Of a DNA stretch of 38,539 bases, positions 1-8,232 are shown piece after piece. Below the pieces are notes generated by a model. It was not told the origin of the DNA, did no database searches, and saw nothing but the letters and a program-made list of their open reading frames with translations. The stretch lies in assembly GCA_001803225.1 (NCBI GenBank), contig MHBF01000106.1:1-38539 (forward strand). Direction: 5' to 3'. Positions within the stretch are counted from its first letter, which is position 1, and each line of letters begins with the position of its first letter. A program made the position numbers and the translations under genes. Origin of the DNA: Lentisphaerae bacterium GWF2_44_16. GTDB lineage: Bacteria; Verrucomicrobiota; Lentisphaeria; Victivallales; GWF2-45-14.

Positions 1-10
1 ATATTCTAAA

Positions 11-105
11 GGTGTCATTCATGATTTTTAAGTCATAATATATTTATAATAAAGATATTATAAAATTAACATAAAATTTTTACGGTATAATTTTCAATTT
101 TTTAT
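11..105 (+). repeat. Left imperfect inverted repeat of the RAYT element
   Basis: The outer 16 bases at 11-26 are the exact reverse complement of 928-943. The inner block at 82-105 (ACGGTATAATTTTCAA and following Ts) matches the reverse complement of 848-872. The inner block abuts the stop codon of the transposase gene. It contains TATAAT at 86-91 pointing into the element. Confidence 0.7.
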
Positions 106-822
106 TTAAATATTATCTATTTTACCGTGAAAGAGGTAAGAGGGGCAATTTTCCGTATCCTGATAAATCCGAAAAGTTTTCTTATGACTGTTCATTTTTT
201 CAATCCACTGCCTGTCGCCAACCATAAGAGCTTTGCTCCAATACAATTCACGCTGAAGGGACGTACTGGATAATTTGTTGGACAACGTCTTAGAATACCA
301 GCTTCTAAACTGTTCCATGTCGTTTATATATAAAACCTTCAGAAGTTTTTGGAAATCAATTATAAATTTGTAATGTTTTTCTCCCATGAATTCATGATAA
401 GCGCAATGTTTCCATTCAGAGGGATGTCTTACCGCTCCAGTGCGCACCATATTCAAGTCAATATAAAACAGGCAGCGTCCGAAATATTCACCTGACTGAA
501 TCAATGTCGAATAAAAACGCTTTGACCAGAAAGCACCTTCCCTCTCACGGTGATAATTGTATTCGCGGGCAAACTGTCCGTTTAAAAACTGTAAAGCCGC
601 TGAAAGCTCCAATCCTTTTTTAGCATATAACAGCAAGTGTACATGATTGCTTGTAACTATATAATCCAAAACAGATACTGGATAACGCTTGCTCATTTCA
701 TACAATTTTCTTACATAGATATCGCGATATTTGGCAAACTTCAGGAGAAATTGTTTGTTGTGGCATTGTTGGGTTATGTGATATATTCCCTCCTTTGCTA
801 ATGATCTGTTTCTGCGTGACAT
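106..822 (-). CDS. REP-associated tyrosine transposase (Y1_Tnp/RAYT family)
   Basis: This is a Y1 HUH-type single-strand transposase, the family that acts on REP-like palindromes. The N-terminus (SRRNRSLAKEGIYHITQQ) is typical of the family. Counting from the upstream ATG at 834, the HUH pair is H64-V-H66 in SNHVHLLLY, and the probable catalytic tyrosine is Y124 in FYIDLNMVR, where relatives read YxxxNPVRAG. The open frame extends to an ATG at 834. I prefer the ATG at 822 because AAGGA at 834-838 overlaps the first ATG but lies about 11 bases before the second, and the protein then starts MSRR like its relatives. The length of about 238 residues is normal, so the gene looks intact. A TATAAT on the minus strand at 863-868 could drive it. 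Confidence 0.85.
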   Translation of the reverse strand: MSRRNRSLAKEGIYHITQQCHNKQFLLKFAKYRDIYVRKLYEMSKRYPVSVLDYIVTSNHVHLLLYAKKGLELSAALQFLNGQFAREYNYHREREGAFWSKRFYSTLIQSGEYFGRCLFYIDLNMVRTGAVRHPSEWKHCAYHEFMGEKHYKFIIDFQKLLKVLYINDMEQFRSWYSKTLSNKLSSTSLQRELYWSKALMVGDRQWIEKMNSHKKTFRIYQDTENCPSYLFHGKIDNI

Positions 823-847
823 TGTCAAAATCATCCTTATTTTATTT

Positions 848-943
848 ATAAAAAAATTGAAAATTATACCGTAATATATAAATATAATAATCTTATCTCT
901 TTTATTATCAAATTATAATGAAAAAAGAATCATGAATGACACC
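848..943 (-). repeat. Right imperfect inverted repeat of the RAYT element
   Basis: This is the reverse-complement partner of 11-105: 16 perfectly matching outer bases at 928-943 and an inner block at 848-872. It lies immediately upstream of the transposase gene and so also contains its leader. The two blocks are separated by about 55 bases in both repeats. Confidence 0.7.
863..868 (-). promoter_or_regulatory. Candidate -10 box of the RAYT gene inside the inverted repeat
   Basis: The minus strand reads CGGTATAATTTTC here, a perfect TATAAT about 40 bases upstream of the preferred start codon. No convincing -35 hexamer lies 16-18 bases upstream, since the region is pure AT. The element is also AT-rich enough for chance matches, so this is only a candidate. 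Confidence 0.3.
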
Positions 944-960
944 ATTAAAAAATTTTTTTT

Positions 961-1776
961 CTATATATGGAAGCCGGTTTTGAAAAGATTTTTTCTATAA
1001 ATGATGGGAGAAATTCCCGATATTTTTTTGAACCATTTTGAAAAATGCGCCTGATCTGAAAATGCAAAAGCCGCAGATATTTCAGCAATATTCATTCCCT
1101 TTTTCTCCAGTGCCCGGCAAACATGGATAAACCTGTTTTTCTCCCAGAATTTTTGAGGGGCCATTTTGAAATGGGCCTTAAACTTGCGGTTCATCTGGCT
1201 TACGCTGAGAAAACATAAAGCGGCAAATTTTCCGGCTTTATATTTTTTGCAGTCCGCCGCCTGGAGACGACGGTATATTTCGCTTATCCCAGGTTCAATT
1301 GAAGCGGAAAGGACGCTGATAAGGCTGTTTGAGGAGAGGTGTCTGATTATAAGTTTATGAGCAAGAGTTTCTGTTTTAACGGATGCGGGATAAGGGAGCG
1401 GCTGGCACTTTTTCATTTTTTCCAGTGTGTCTTCGCAATATTTGAAATAATCCGGTGAGAAAACAAGAGGAAGGGTTTTTATTTCATCCAGCGGTTCACC
1501 ATCATAAGTCCAGGCCTTATAATGGATATTCCGCATTTCAAAACCGGGGTTCAGCCTGAAATAAAATTCCGTAAAGGCCGGTATTGAGACTACAACGCCT
1601 CTTTTCAGAGGGTATGCTTCATTATTTATGAAAACAATTCCAGTGCCTTTGCAGATATGGAGAATATGCGAATCATCGTTGAGATGAATATTGCTTTTTT
1701 CAATAGCCTGCTTGTGATAGACGAAACCACAGCTTATAAACTGAAATTTATGCCTTTTTAAAAGTTCTTTTTCCAT
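961..1776 (-). CDS. AraC/XylS-family transcriptional regulator
   Basis: This is a 271-residue DNA-binding regulator. The N-terminal half (about residues 20-95) looks like the cupin sensor of AraC proteins, with HILHICKGTGIVFINNEAY followed by PLKRG. The C-terminal 100 residues form the paired helix-turn-helix domain. The second helix unit is clear: MNIAEISAAFAFSDQAHFSK then FKKISGISPIIYRK, matching the family pattern of IA...GF.d..yFs..FKk..G.sP..yR. Such regulators usually sense a small molecule, often a sugar, but the ligand cannot be read from the sequence. The gene is divergent from the gene at 1949, with 172 bases between them, so it could control the plus-strand genes; that is inference from position. 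No strong ribosome-binding site precedes its ATG. Confidence 0.9.
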   Translation of the reverse strand: MEKELLKRHKFQFISCGFVYHKQAIEKSNIHLNDDSHILHICKGTGIVFINNEAYPLKRGVVVSIPAFTEFYFRLNPGFEMRNIHYKAWTYDGEPLDEIKTLPLVFSPDYFKYCEDTLEKMKKCQPLPYPASVKTETLAHKLIIRHLSSNSLISVLSASIEPGISEIYRRLQAADCKKYKAGKFAALCFLSVSQMNRKFKAHFKMAPQKFWEKNRFIHVCRALEKKGMNIAEISAAFAFSDQAHFSKWFKKISGISPIIYRKNLFKTGFHI

Positions 1777-1812
1777 GATGCCTGTTTCAGGGATTGCTTA
1801 TTCTCATTTAGG

Positions 1813-1840
1813 AATATGTATTTCAATCACAGGATTTCAA
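1813..1840 (-). promoter_or_regulatory. Weak candidate promoter of the araC-like gene
   Basis: On the minus strand TTGAAA (1835-1840) is followed after 16 bases by CATATT (1813-1818), about 36 bases upstream of the start codon. Both hexamers are imperfect, so this is only a suggestion. Confidence 0.22.
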
Positions 1841-1892
1841 AAAAAGTCATTCCAAATTCTGTCAAAAATAAGTTTAGACGCCGTATTGATAG

Positions 1893-1921
1893 TTGGATTT
1901 CCGGGTCTATCTTAGTATAAT
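1893..1921 (+). promoter_or_regulatory. Probable sigma-70-type promoter of the plus-strand gene run
   Basis: TATAAT at 1916-1921 is a perfect -10 box. TTGGAT at 1893-1898 lies exactly 17 bases upstream as a partial -35 box. Transcription would start near 1928, giving a leader of about 20 bases before the ATG at 1949. It is the only convincing promoter I see before the long plus-strand gene run. Confidence 0.5.
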
Positions 1922-1948
1922 TGCCTGTAAATACGGATTATAAGAAAT

Positions 1949-2362
1949 ATGGGAAATAACAATTTCATGGCGCTGGTGGTGAAAATCACTGAGAAGGATT
2001 CAAGATATGCTCCGGAAGCATATGAATTCATCAGGGATGCCGTAAACTATACCGCGGCAAAACTTGAACGTGATAAATTGAAAAACAAACACGTAAGCGG
2101 GCATGAGCTTCTAAAAGGCGTTGTAGAATATGCCGTCCAGGAATTCGGCCCTCTCGCAAAAGATGTCCTGACAAACTGGGGAATACAGGATGGTATATCC
2201 GTAGGCAATATAGTATTCAATATGGTTCAGGAAAAACTTCTCTCGGCAAACGATAAAGACTCCATAGACGACTTTTCGGGGGATTTGGATTTTGAAGAAT
2301 TTTTCAGCGGAAAATTCAGTCCGGAGAACAAAAAACCTGTTAATCCCCCAATAATAGCTTGA
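1949..2362 (+). CDS. Minf_1886-like small protein of unknown function
   Basis: This 137-residue soluble protein resembles the Minf_1886 family, a group of uncharacterised proteins known from PVC-group bacteria. Family-like features are the opening KITEKDSRYAPEAYEFIRDA, the stretch HVSGHELLKGVVEYAVQEFG and GIQDGISVGNIVFNMVQEK, with an acidic C-terminus (DDFSGDLDFEEFFSG). It has no signal peptide, membrane segment or catalytic motif that I recognise. The start is ambiguous: the ATG at 1949 has a weak AAGAA upstream, and a second ATG at residue 7 has GGGAAA about 10 bases upstream. It lies 4 bases before the M16 peptidase gene, so the two are probably co-transcribed. The family call is from memory of the sequence pattern; the function is unknown. 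Confidence 0.75.
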   Translation: MGNNNFMALVVKITEKDSRYAPEAYEFIRDAVNYTAAKLERDKLKNKHVSGHELLKGVVEYAVQEFGPLAKDVLTNWGIQDGISVGNIVFNMVQEKLLSANDKDSIDDFSGDLDFEEFFSGKFSPENKKPVNPPIIA

Positions 2363-2366
2363 TAAT

Positions 2367-4922
2367 ATGTCCAAAGTACATTCAAAAATATCTGATGAAA
2401 ATAGAATAGGAAAGATAAGAAGTTCGACTTTCGATAACGGTTTCCGCGTGTATGTAAGGGAAAAGAGAGACGCGCCGCTGGTATCCGTACAGGCATGGGT
2501 GAAAACCGGCAGCATTCATGAGGGAAAATATCTGGGTTGCGGGCTTTCCCATTTTCTTGAACACATGATGTTCAAGGGGACAAAAAAGTATCCCGGTCAG
2601 AGCATCGCCGAAACCATCCATAATTCAGGCGGCGAAATAAACGCTTATACTTCCTATGGGGCTACCGTTTACCATATAGACGTAAACTCGGAATTCGGCG
2701 GAATGGCCATGGACATACTTTCCGACATACTTATTAATCCTCTTTTCCCGGAAGATAAGTTCATGGATGAAAAAAACGTAATACTCCGGGAAAGAGATAT
2801 GTACCTTGACAACCCCGGCAGATTTATTTCTGAAAAACTCAATCTTGAAATGTTCAGAGTGCATCCCATACGTCATCCCATAATAGGCTACAGGGAAAAA
2901 ATTGAGTCCGTAAACAGGGAAATAATGGAAGAATACTACAAAAAACGTTATTTGCCAGGGCGCTCTTTTTTCGTAATTTCCGGCGATATCGATGCCGACA
3001 TGGCGATAGAGGAACTGAGGGAAAAATTTGGTAAACAGCCTATCGGGGACTTAAATGAGCAGTTCATACCGGAAGAGCCGGAGCAGACATGCCACGTGAG
3101 TTCAGAATATACATTTAAAGATCCCCTGGCAAGGCTGGCGATAGGTTTTCACTCCCCATGTGCTTCAGGTCCTGATGTTCCGGCCCTGGACATAATAGCA
3201 TCCATAATGGGACAGAATAAAAGTTCAAGGCTGATACGGAAACTGAAAGACGAAAAACATCTGGCAATCAATATAAACTCTTTTAATTACACACCATATT
3301 TTTGTGGTTTATTTGCCGTAAACGCTACATGTTCACCGGATAAGGCGCGGGAACTGGAAGATTCGATTTATTCTGAATTTGAAAAATTGAAAGAAGACGG
3401 GATAAGCGAAAAAGAACTGGAAAAAGAACTGACCATGCAGACTACGGATTATATAAGAAATCTCCGTTGCAACAACGCGATGGCCAGGCTTATCGGAAAT
3501 ACTGTCCTTTCTTACGGTTCACCCAATTATGCGGACAAATACCTTGAGGATATGGCTAAAGTCACTCCAGAGGATATTTTAGAAGCCGCAAACCGTTATT
3601 TCAGCAAAGATTCTTCAAGCGTCGTAAGGCTTTTGCCCGAAGAATCTGCCGGCAAACAGAAATCCGTAAAAAATAAAAGCAGCGTGGAAAAGAAACCGGA
3701 TATGGAAAAACTCCCCGGCGGACAGAGAATAATTGTTTTCAAAGAAAATTCGCTTCCGCTGGCAGATATATGCATAGCCTTGCCGGGAGGTGTTATATTT
3801 GAAAATGAAAATAACGCTGGAATAAGCAGACTGGCTTCAGCCATGCTCAGTGCCGGTACAAAAAAATACAGCGAAAAAGAACTCTCAGAACTTCTGGACG
3901 CCAATGCCATTGAGCTCAGCATAAGCGGCGGCAATAACTCCGTGGTACTGAAAGCAAACTGCCGCAAAGACAAATTCAGTCTGACTGTTTCAATCCTGAA
4001 GTCAATTCTCACGGAATCGCTTTTTCCTCAAAAGGAATTTTCCAGAGAACAGCACAATGTCATCGAGTCACTGAAAAGCCGCAGATGCAATCCACAGAAC
4101 GCGGCCGAGGACAGAATGTGTGAAATGCTTTATGGAAAACATCCTTACAGCCATCCTTCGGCGGGAAATGAAAAAAGCGTCGCGTCACTCAGCGCCAAAG
4201 ATGTAAAAGATTTTTACATGAAAACATGCCTTTTTCCAGAGATGAGTGTATTCGGCATTGCCGGTGATATTGAAGCGAAAGAAGCCGTGGCGGAAATAAA
4301 ATCGCTGATTGACTGTATCCCGTGGAATACCGCTTCAAAACCGGGAATGCCTTCAAAGCCGGTTTTTCCGGCAAAACCTATTACGGAAAAATATAAACTG
4401 CCCAGAGAGCAATCTGTAATAATAAAAGGTTTTCCGGCATGTAATATTCTCAGCGACGACCGCTTTGCTTCCGACATAGTTCAGGCAGCCGTCAATGGTA
4501 TGGCATCCAAGCTTTTTAAATCAGTAAGGGAAAACGAAGGCCTCGCCTATTATACGGGCTTATATTCATCAAGAGGATTTCATGAGGGGTTTCTCGCTTT
4601 TTATGCGGGAACTCATCCTGATACAGTAAACGAGGTTGACAAACTGCTGGACAAGGAAAGAAAAAGACTCGCCAGGAAAGGTCTTTCCGAAGCCGAATTT
4701 AACGCGGCAAAAGCTTCTTTATACTTTGGCATTTCGGAACAGATGCAGAACCCGTCGCTGCTTATTTTCAACAGCGTACTCTCGGAATTCTACGGCAACG
4801 GTTATCTTATGCCGTGGCAGAACAAGGATATATATAAAAACATTTCCCTGCAACCGTTCAATAGAATACTTGGGAAATACATGGACAGCTCATCGGTAAT
4901 AACAGTTATCGCAGGGCCATGA
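2367..4922 (+). CDS. Two-domain M16 family zinc metallopeptidase
   Basis: This 851-residue M16 peptidase resembles mitochondrial processing peptidase and bacterial PqqL-like enzymes. The inverted zinc motif is H62-F-L-E65-H66 in SHFLEHMMFKGT. The distal zinc-binding glutamate is E142 in EKNVILRERD, 76 residues after H66 as in the family. Residues from about 25 to 420 form the active M16 pair. After a lysine-rich linker around 425-445 a second M16 pair runs to the end but lacks HxxEH, as expected for the non-catalytic half. No signal peptide is visible, so it should act in the cytoplasm. It starts 4 bases after the preceding gene. Its substrate is unknown, and its link to the glycan genes downstream may be only positional. 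Confidence 0.9.
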   Translation: MSKVHSKISDENRIGKIRSSTFDNGFRVYVREKRDAPLVSVQAWVKTGSIHEGKYLGCGLSHFLEHMMFKGTKKYPGQSIAETIHNSGGEINAYTSYGATVYHIDVNSEFGGMAMDILSDILINPLFPEDKFMDEKNVILRERDMYLDNPGRFISEKLNLEMFRVHPIRHPIIGYREKIESVNREIMEEYYKKRYLPGRSFFVISGDIDADMAIEELREKFGKQPIGDLNEQFIPEEPEQTCHVSSEYTFKDPLARLAIGFHSPCASGPDVPALDIIASIMGQNKSSRLIRKLKDEKHLAININSFNYTPYFCGLFAVNATCSPDKARELEDSIYSEFEKLKEDGISEKELEKELTMQTTDYIRNLRCNNAMARLIGNTVLSYGSPNYADKYLEDMAKVTPEDILEAANRYFSKDSSSVVRLLPEESAGKQKSVKNKSSVEKKPDMEKLPGGQRIIVFKENSLPLADICIALPGGVIFENENNAGISRLASAMLSAGTKKYSEKELSELLDANAIELSISGGNNSVVLKANCRKDKFSLTVSILKSILTESLFPQKEFSREQHNVIESLKSRRCNPQNAAEDRMCEMLYGKHPYSHPSAGNEKSVASLSAKDVKDFYMKTCLFPEMSVFGIAGDIEAKEAVAEIKSLIDCIPWNTASKPGMPSKPVFPAKPITEKYKLPREQSVIIKGFPACNILSDDRFASDIVQAAVNGMASKLFKSVRENEGLAYYTGLYSSRGFHEGFLAFYAGTHPDTVNEVDKLLDKERKRLARKGLSEAEFNAAKASLYFGISEQMQNPSLLIFNSVLSEFYGNGYLMPWQNKDIYKNISLQPFNRILGKYMDSSSVITVIAGP

Positions 4923-4952
4923 AGGATGTAGAATTAAAAAAATTGGGCCGGA

Positions 4953-6467
4953 ATGAAAGATTTGATTTCACATTTTATTTTCAGGGTTGACGCAAATACG
5001 GAAATGGGGTACGGACATTTGATGCGCTGTATCGCGATGGCGCAGGAATTGCGTTTGCTTAAAATAGAAGTATCCTTTCTTGTTTCAAAGCCTTCTGAAA
5101 ATATAAAAAAGCGTTTGAAGGATGAAGGGCTTGCCTGTATTCCGGTAAAAGCTGTTTCCGGTTCGATTGAAGATGCCGGAGAAATCGTGAAATATGCGAA
5201 TTCCGTAAAAGCTTCGTGGATAGGGGTTGATGGGTATCAGTTCAATGAGAAATATCAGAAGTTTTTGAAGAACAAAAAGTTCAGCTTGTTTTTCATAGAC
5301 GATTACGGGCATTGCGGACACTATTTTGCCGATATAGTTTTAAACCAGAACATTTCAGCGGTAGAAAATTATTACAAATCCAGAGAAGATTATACGGAAC
5401 TTCTTCTGGGAACTGATTATGTGTTGTTGAGGCGGGAATTCAGAAATTATGTGAATTTTAAAAGGAAAATTTCCGGCAGGGCGAAAAAAATACTTATTAC
5501 AATCGGCGGAAGCGACCCTCATAACATAACACTGAAAGCCTTGGAAGGCGTCAGAAAAACCGGGCTGAAAAATCTTGAAGTGAAAATCGTCGCGGGAGGA
5601 GCGAATCCGAATCTTGAAGGAATAGAAGATTTTGCGAAAAAATACCGTTCCGTTCTGAAAGCGGAAGTACTTAAAGATATCAAAAATATCTCTGAACTGA
5701 TGGCATGGGCCGATATTGCCGTTTCGGGAGGCGGAAGCACCTGCTGGGAGCTGGCCTTTCTCGGTCTGCCGATGCTTGTGACGGCGTGGGCTGATAATCA
5801 GAAACCGATAGCCGCGGCCCTTGGGAAAAAGAGAATCGCGGTTAATTTGGGATGGCATGAAAAAATTACGGCAGAGGATATCGCGAAAGAACTTAAAAAA
5901 CTTATTCTTTCATCTGAATTGAGAAAAAAAATGTCTGAAAATGGGCAGAAAACCATAGACGGCATGTCTGCACGGAGAGTATTAGACTCTATTTTAATAA
6001 AATCAATGCTTATCAGAAATGTGAACCGCAATGATTGCAAACTGCTTTGGAAATGGGTTAACGATCCGGCTGTCAGAAAAGCCTCATATAAATCAGATTT
6101 CATTTCACTGAAAGAACATACTGAATGGTTCAGAAAACACTTGAAGGACCATGATTCATATCATTTTATAGTTTCCGACATAAATAATACGCCTTTGGGA
6201 CAAATACGTTTTGACCTGAAAAACAATGAGGCTGAAGTCGATATAAGCGTCGCTCCTGAAAAAAGAGGAATGGGCTATGCCTCTCTGATTATTCGTAAGG
6301 GACTGATGGAATTAAGGGGAAAAAGTGTTAATTTAAAAACCGTTGTTGCCTTCATTAAAATTGAAAATACAAACTCTCTGCATTCTTTTGAAAGGGCTGC
6401 TTTCATAAAAACAGGTGAAAGAATTAAAAGCGGTTTTCTTTCAGCTGTTATGAAGCGGAAAATATAA
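4953..6467 (+). CDS. PseG-PseH fusion: UDP-sugar hydrolase plus GNAT N-acetyltransferase
   Basis: This 504-residue protein combines two steps of pseudaminic acid synthesis. Residues 1 to about 345 match PseG, the hydrolase that removes UDP from UDP-2,4-diacetamido-2,4,6-trideoxy-altrose. FRVDANTEMGYGHLMRC carries the family's catalytic histidine (H22), and the GT-B-like core has the GGGSTCWE loop. Residues from about 350 to 504 match PseH-type GNAT acetyltransferases, which acetylate the 4-amino group: LLIRNVNRNDCKLLWKWVND and the acetyl-CoA loop PEKRGMGYAS. PseG and PseH are commonly separate proteins, so the fusion is worth noting. It lies 3 bases before the PseI-type gene. PseB and PseC, which make the substrate, are not in the window. 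The start ATG has only a poor ribosome-binding site. Confidence 0.85.
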   Translation: MKDLISHFIFRVDANTEMGYGHLMRCIAMAQELRLLKIEVSFLVSKPSENIKKRLKDEGLACIPVKAVSGSIEDAGEIVKYANSVKASWIGVDGYQFNEKYQKFLKNKKFSLFFIDDYGHCGHYFADIVLNQNISAVENYYKSREDYTELLLGTDYVLLRREFRNYVNFKRKISGRAKKILITIGGSDPHNITLKALEGVRKTGLKNLEVKIVAGGANPNLEGIEDFAKKYRSVLKAEVLKDIKNISELMAWADIAVSGGGSTCWELAFLGLPMLVTAWADNQKPIAAALGKKRIAVNLGWHEKITAEDIAKELKKLILSSELRKKMSENGQKTIDGMSARRVLDSILIKSMLIRNVNRNDCKLLWKWVNDPAVRKASYKSDFISLKEHTEWFRKHLKDHDSYHFIVSDINNTPLGQIRFDLKNNEAEVDISVAPEKRGMGYASLIIRKGLMELRGKSVNLKTVVAFIKIENTNSLHSFERAAFIKTGERIKSGFLSAVMKRKI

Positions 6468-6470
6468 TCA

Positions 6471-7529
6471 ATGCTTACAAAAAACACTATAAAAATAAAT
6501 AAAAGATCTGTGGGAAAAGGCTTTCCCGTATATATAATAGCCGAGATGTCGGCCAATCACCATCAGAACTTTGAAGAAGCCGGGAAAATAATCAGGGCCG
6601 CTGCGGAAGCGGGAGCGGATGCCGTTAAAATACAGACGTATACGGCTGATACAATGACTATAGACTGTTCAAATAAATACTTTAAGATAGGAAAAGGAAC
6701 AGTATGGGAAGGCAAAGGGCTTTATGAGCTTTACAAAGAGGCTTATACGCCGTGGGAGTGGCAGCCTGAACTTAAAAAAATCGCGGAAAAGCTTGGAATG
6801 GATTTATTTTCAACGCCGTTTGACGCGAGTTCAGTCGAATTCCTGGAAAAAATGAAAGTCCCCGTTTATAAAATAGCATCATTTGAACTTACCGATATAC
6901 CTCTGCTTAAAAAGGTAGCCCGCACCGGCAAGCCCGTGATAATATCGACAGGAATGAGCACGGTAAGCGAAATAAATGAAGCGATAAAAACATTGAAAAA
7001 ATATGGAAGCGGCGAAATCGTCCTTCTGAAATGTACCAGCGCGTACCCTTCCCTTCCGGAAGAAATGAACCTGAATACCATAGCGGATATGATTAAAAAA
7101 TTTAAACTGCCCGTTGGGCTTTCGGATCATTCCCTGGAAACGGCGATACCTGTCGCGGCACTGGGACTGGGGGCGTGCGTTATAGAGAAACACTTTACGC
7201 TTTCAAGAAAAGTTCCAGGGCCTGATGTTACTTTTTCTCTGGAGCCTGATGAATTCAGGGAAATGGTGCGTTCCATAAGGATTGCTGAAAAAGCTTTGGG
7301 CAAAGTAAGCTACAAACCATCCTCCGCGGAAAAACATTCCAGAGTTTTCAGGCGCTCGGTTTTTGCGGTTGAAGATATTAAAAAAGGTGAAAAGTTTACG
7401 GAAAAAAATATTCGCGTGATACGTCCTTCATACGGGATGCATCCGCGCTTTTATGATACGGTTTTAGGGAAGAAAGCGCTTTGCTCGATATGTCGCGGAA
7501 CACCGCTTAAAGAAAAAATGATTGGATAA
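6471..7529 (+). CDS. pseI: Pseudaminic acid synthase-type NeuB family enzyme (PseI)
   Basis: This 352-residue enzyme should condense a six-carbon amino sugar with phosphoenolpyruvate to make a nonulosonic acid. The NeuB barrel covers about residues 12-270. PseI-like signatures are YIIAEMSANHHQNFEEA, the ADTMTIDCSNKYFKI block, TVWEGKGLYELYKEAYTPWE, FSTPFDASSVEFLE and PVGLSDHS. The C-terminal 65 residues (RSVFAVEDIKKGE to the end) are the SAF/antifreeze-like domain that completes the active site. Its position 3 bases after the PseG-PseH fusion supports the pseudaminic-type assignment over sialic acid. The exact stereochemistry of the product cannot be proved from sequence. Confidence 0.88.
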   Translation: MLTKNTIKINKRSVGKGFPVYIIAEMSANHHQNFEEAGKIIRAAAEAGADAVKIQTYTADTMTIDCSNKYFKIGKGTVWEGKGLYELYKEAYTPWEWQPELKKIAEKLGMDLFSTPFDASSVEFLEKMKVPVYKIASFELTDIPLLKKVARTGKPVIISTGMSTVSEINEAIKTLKKYGSGEIVLLKCTSAYPSLPEEMNLNTIADMIKKFKLPVGLSDHSLETAIPVAALGLGACVIEKHFTLSRKVPGPDVTFSLEPDEFREMVRSIRIAEKALGKVSYKPSSAEKHSRVFRRSVFAVEDIKKGEKFTEKNIRVIRPSYGMHPRFYDTVLGKKALCSICRGTPLKEKMIG

Positions 7530-7530
7530 G

Positions 7531-8232
7531 ATGGGCGTGAAAAAATACATTGTAGCCGGATGCAAACCGTGGTGCAGGGAGGTTTTTGACTCCAGAATAT
7601 CGCATTATCAGGGGGAATGGTTTTTTATAAGCGAAAAAGATGAACTGGATATCCGTAAACTGGAAGAAATAAAACCGGAGTATATATTTTTTATTCACTG
7701 GTCATGGATTGTGCCGCGGGAAATAACTGATAAATTCAACTGTGTATGTTTTCACATGACGGATTTACCTTACGGCAGGGGCGGTTCGCCTCTTCAGAAC
7801 CTGATTGTGAGGGGCCGTAAGGAAACAAGGCTTTCAGCGATAAAGATGCTGCCTGAACTCGACGCCGGGCCCGTTTATATGAAGAGAGAACTTTCGCTTG
7901 AAGGCAGGGCGGAAGAAATTTACCTGAGGGCAAATATGCTGGCCTCGGAAATGATAGAAGAAATAACAGGACAGAATATAATCCCGTTGGAGCAGACGGG
8001 CGAGCCTGTGATATTTGAGAGAAGAAAGCCCGAAGAGAGCAGAATTCCCCGAAATATTGAAAAGATGGAAGATTTATACGATTTTATCAGAATGCTGGAT
8101 GCGCCATCGTACCCGAAGGCCTTCATGGAAACTGATGAATTCAGAATGGAGTTTGAAGAAGCCGAAATAAGCGGAGATAAAGAATTGAAAGCTAAAGTCA
8201 GGATATCTTTCAGAAAGGATAATAAAAAATGA
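7531..8232 (+). CDS. Formyltransferase-fold protein, probable sugar N-formyltransferase
   Basis: This protein of about 233 residues has the methionyl-tRNA/sugar formyltransferase fold, using 10-formyltetrahydrofolate. The core reads CVCFHMTDLPYGRGGSP followed by LDAGPVYMKRELSL. H75 and D111 sit 36 residues apart, as the catalytic His and Asp do in formyltransferases. The asparagine normally two residues before the histidine is replaced by C73; I recall relatives in nonulosonate clusters that also lack it. It is too short for Fmt and lacks its C-terminal domain, so a sugar amine is the likelier target. The start is the ATG at 7531, one base after the previous stop; the open frame also reaches a TTG at 7522. 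Its stop overlaps the next gene by 4 bases (ATGA). Confidence 0.8.
   Translation: MGVKKYIVAGCKPWCREVFDSRISHYQGEWFFISEKDELDIRKLEEIKPEYIFFIHWSWIVPREITDKFNCVCFHMTDLPYGRGGSPLQNLIVRGRKETRLSAIKMLPELDAGPVYMKRELSLEGRAEEIYLRANMLASEMIEEITGQNIIPLEQTGEPVIFERRKPEESRIPRNIEKMEDLYDFIRMLDAPSYPKAFMETDEFRMEFEEAEISGDKELKAKVRISFRKDNKK

Larger units (their letters stand above)
11..943. mobile_element. RAYT-type element bounded by imperfect inverted repeats
   Basis: A single REP-associated tyrosine transposase gene sits between two imperfect inverted repeats of about 95 bases (11-105 and 848-943). The outer 16 bases (GGTGTCATTCATGATT) are perfectly inverted at the two ends. An inner block of about 24 bases is inverted with one extra A on the right, and the AT-rich sequence between the blocks is only loosely similar. 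The unit is much more AT-rich than the glycan genes. I see no target-site duplication. It ends 17 bases before the stop codon of the araC-like gene. The boundaries come from the repeats; calling the unit mobile is inference from the gene family. Confidence 0.6.

Noticed and set aside
1..960. Target-site duplication flanking the RAYT unit
   Set aside because: The bases just outside the two ends (CTAAA on the left, ATTAA on the right) do not match as a direct repeat, and Y1 transposases do not normally make duplications.
2111..2515. Long antisense open frame over the Minf_1886-like gene and the start of the peptidase gene
   Set aside because: It overlaps two genes with clear family features, lacks recognisable motifs and is a shadow of their codon usage. 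The same applies to the other antisense frames, including 11417-12553 and 27954-28478.
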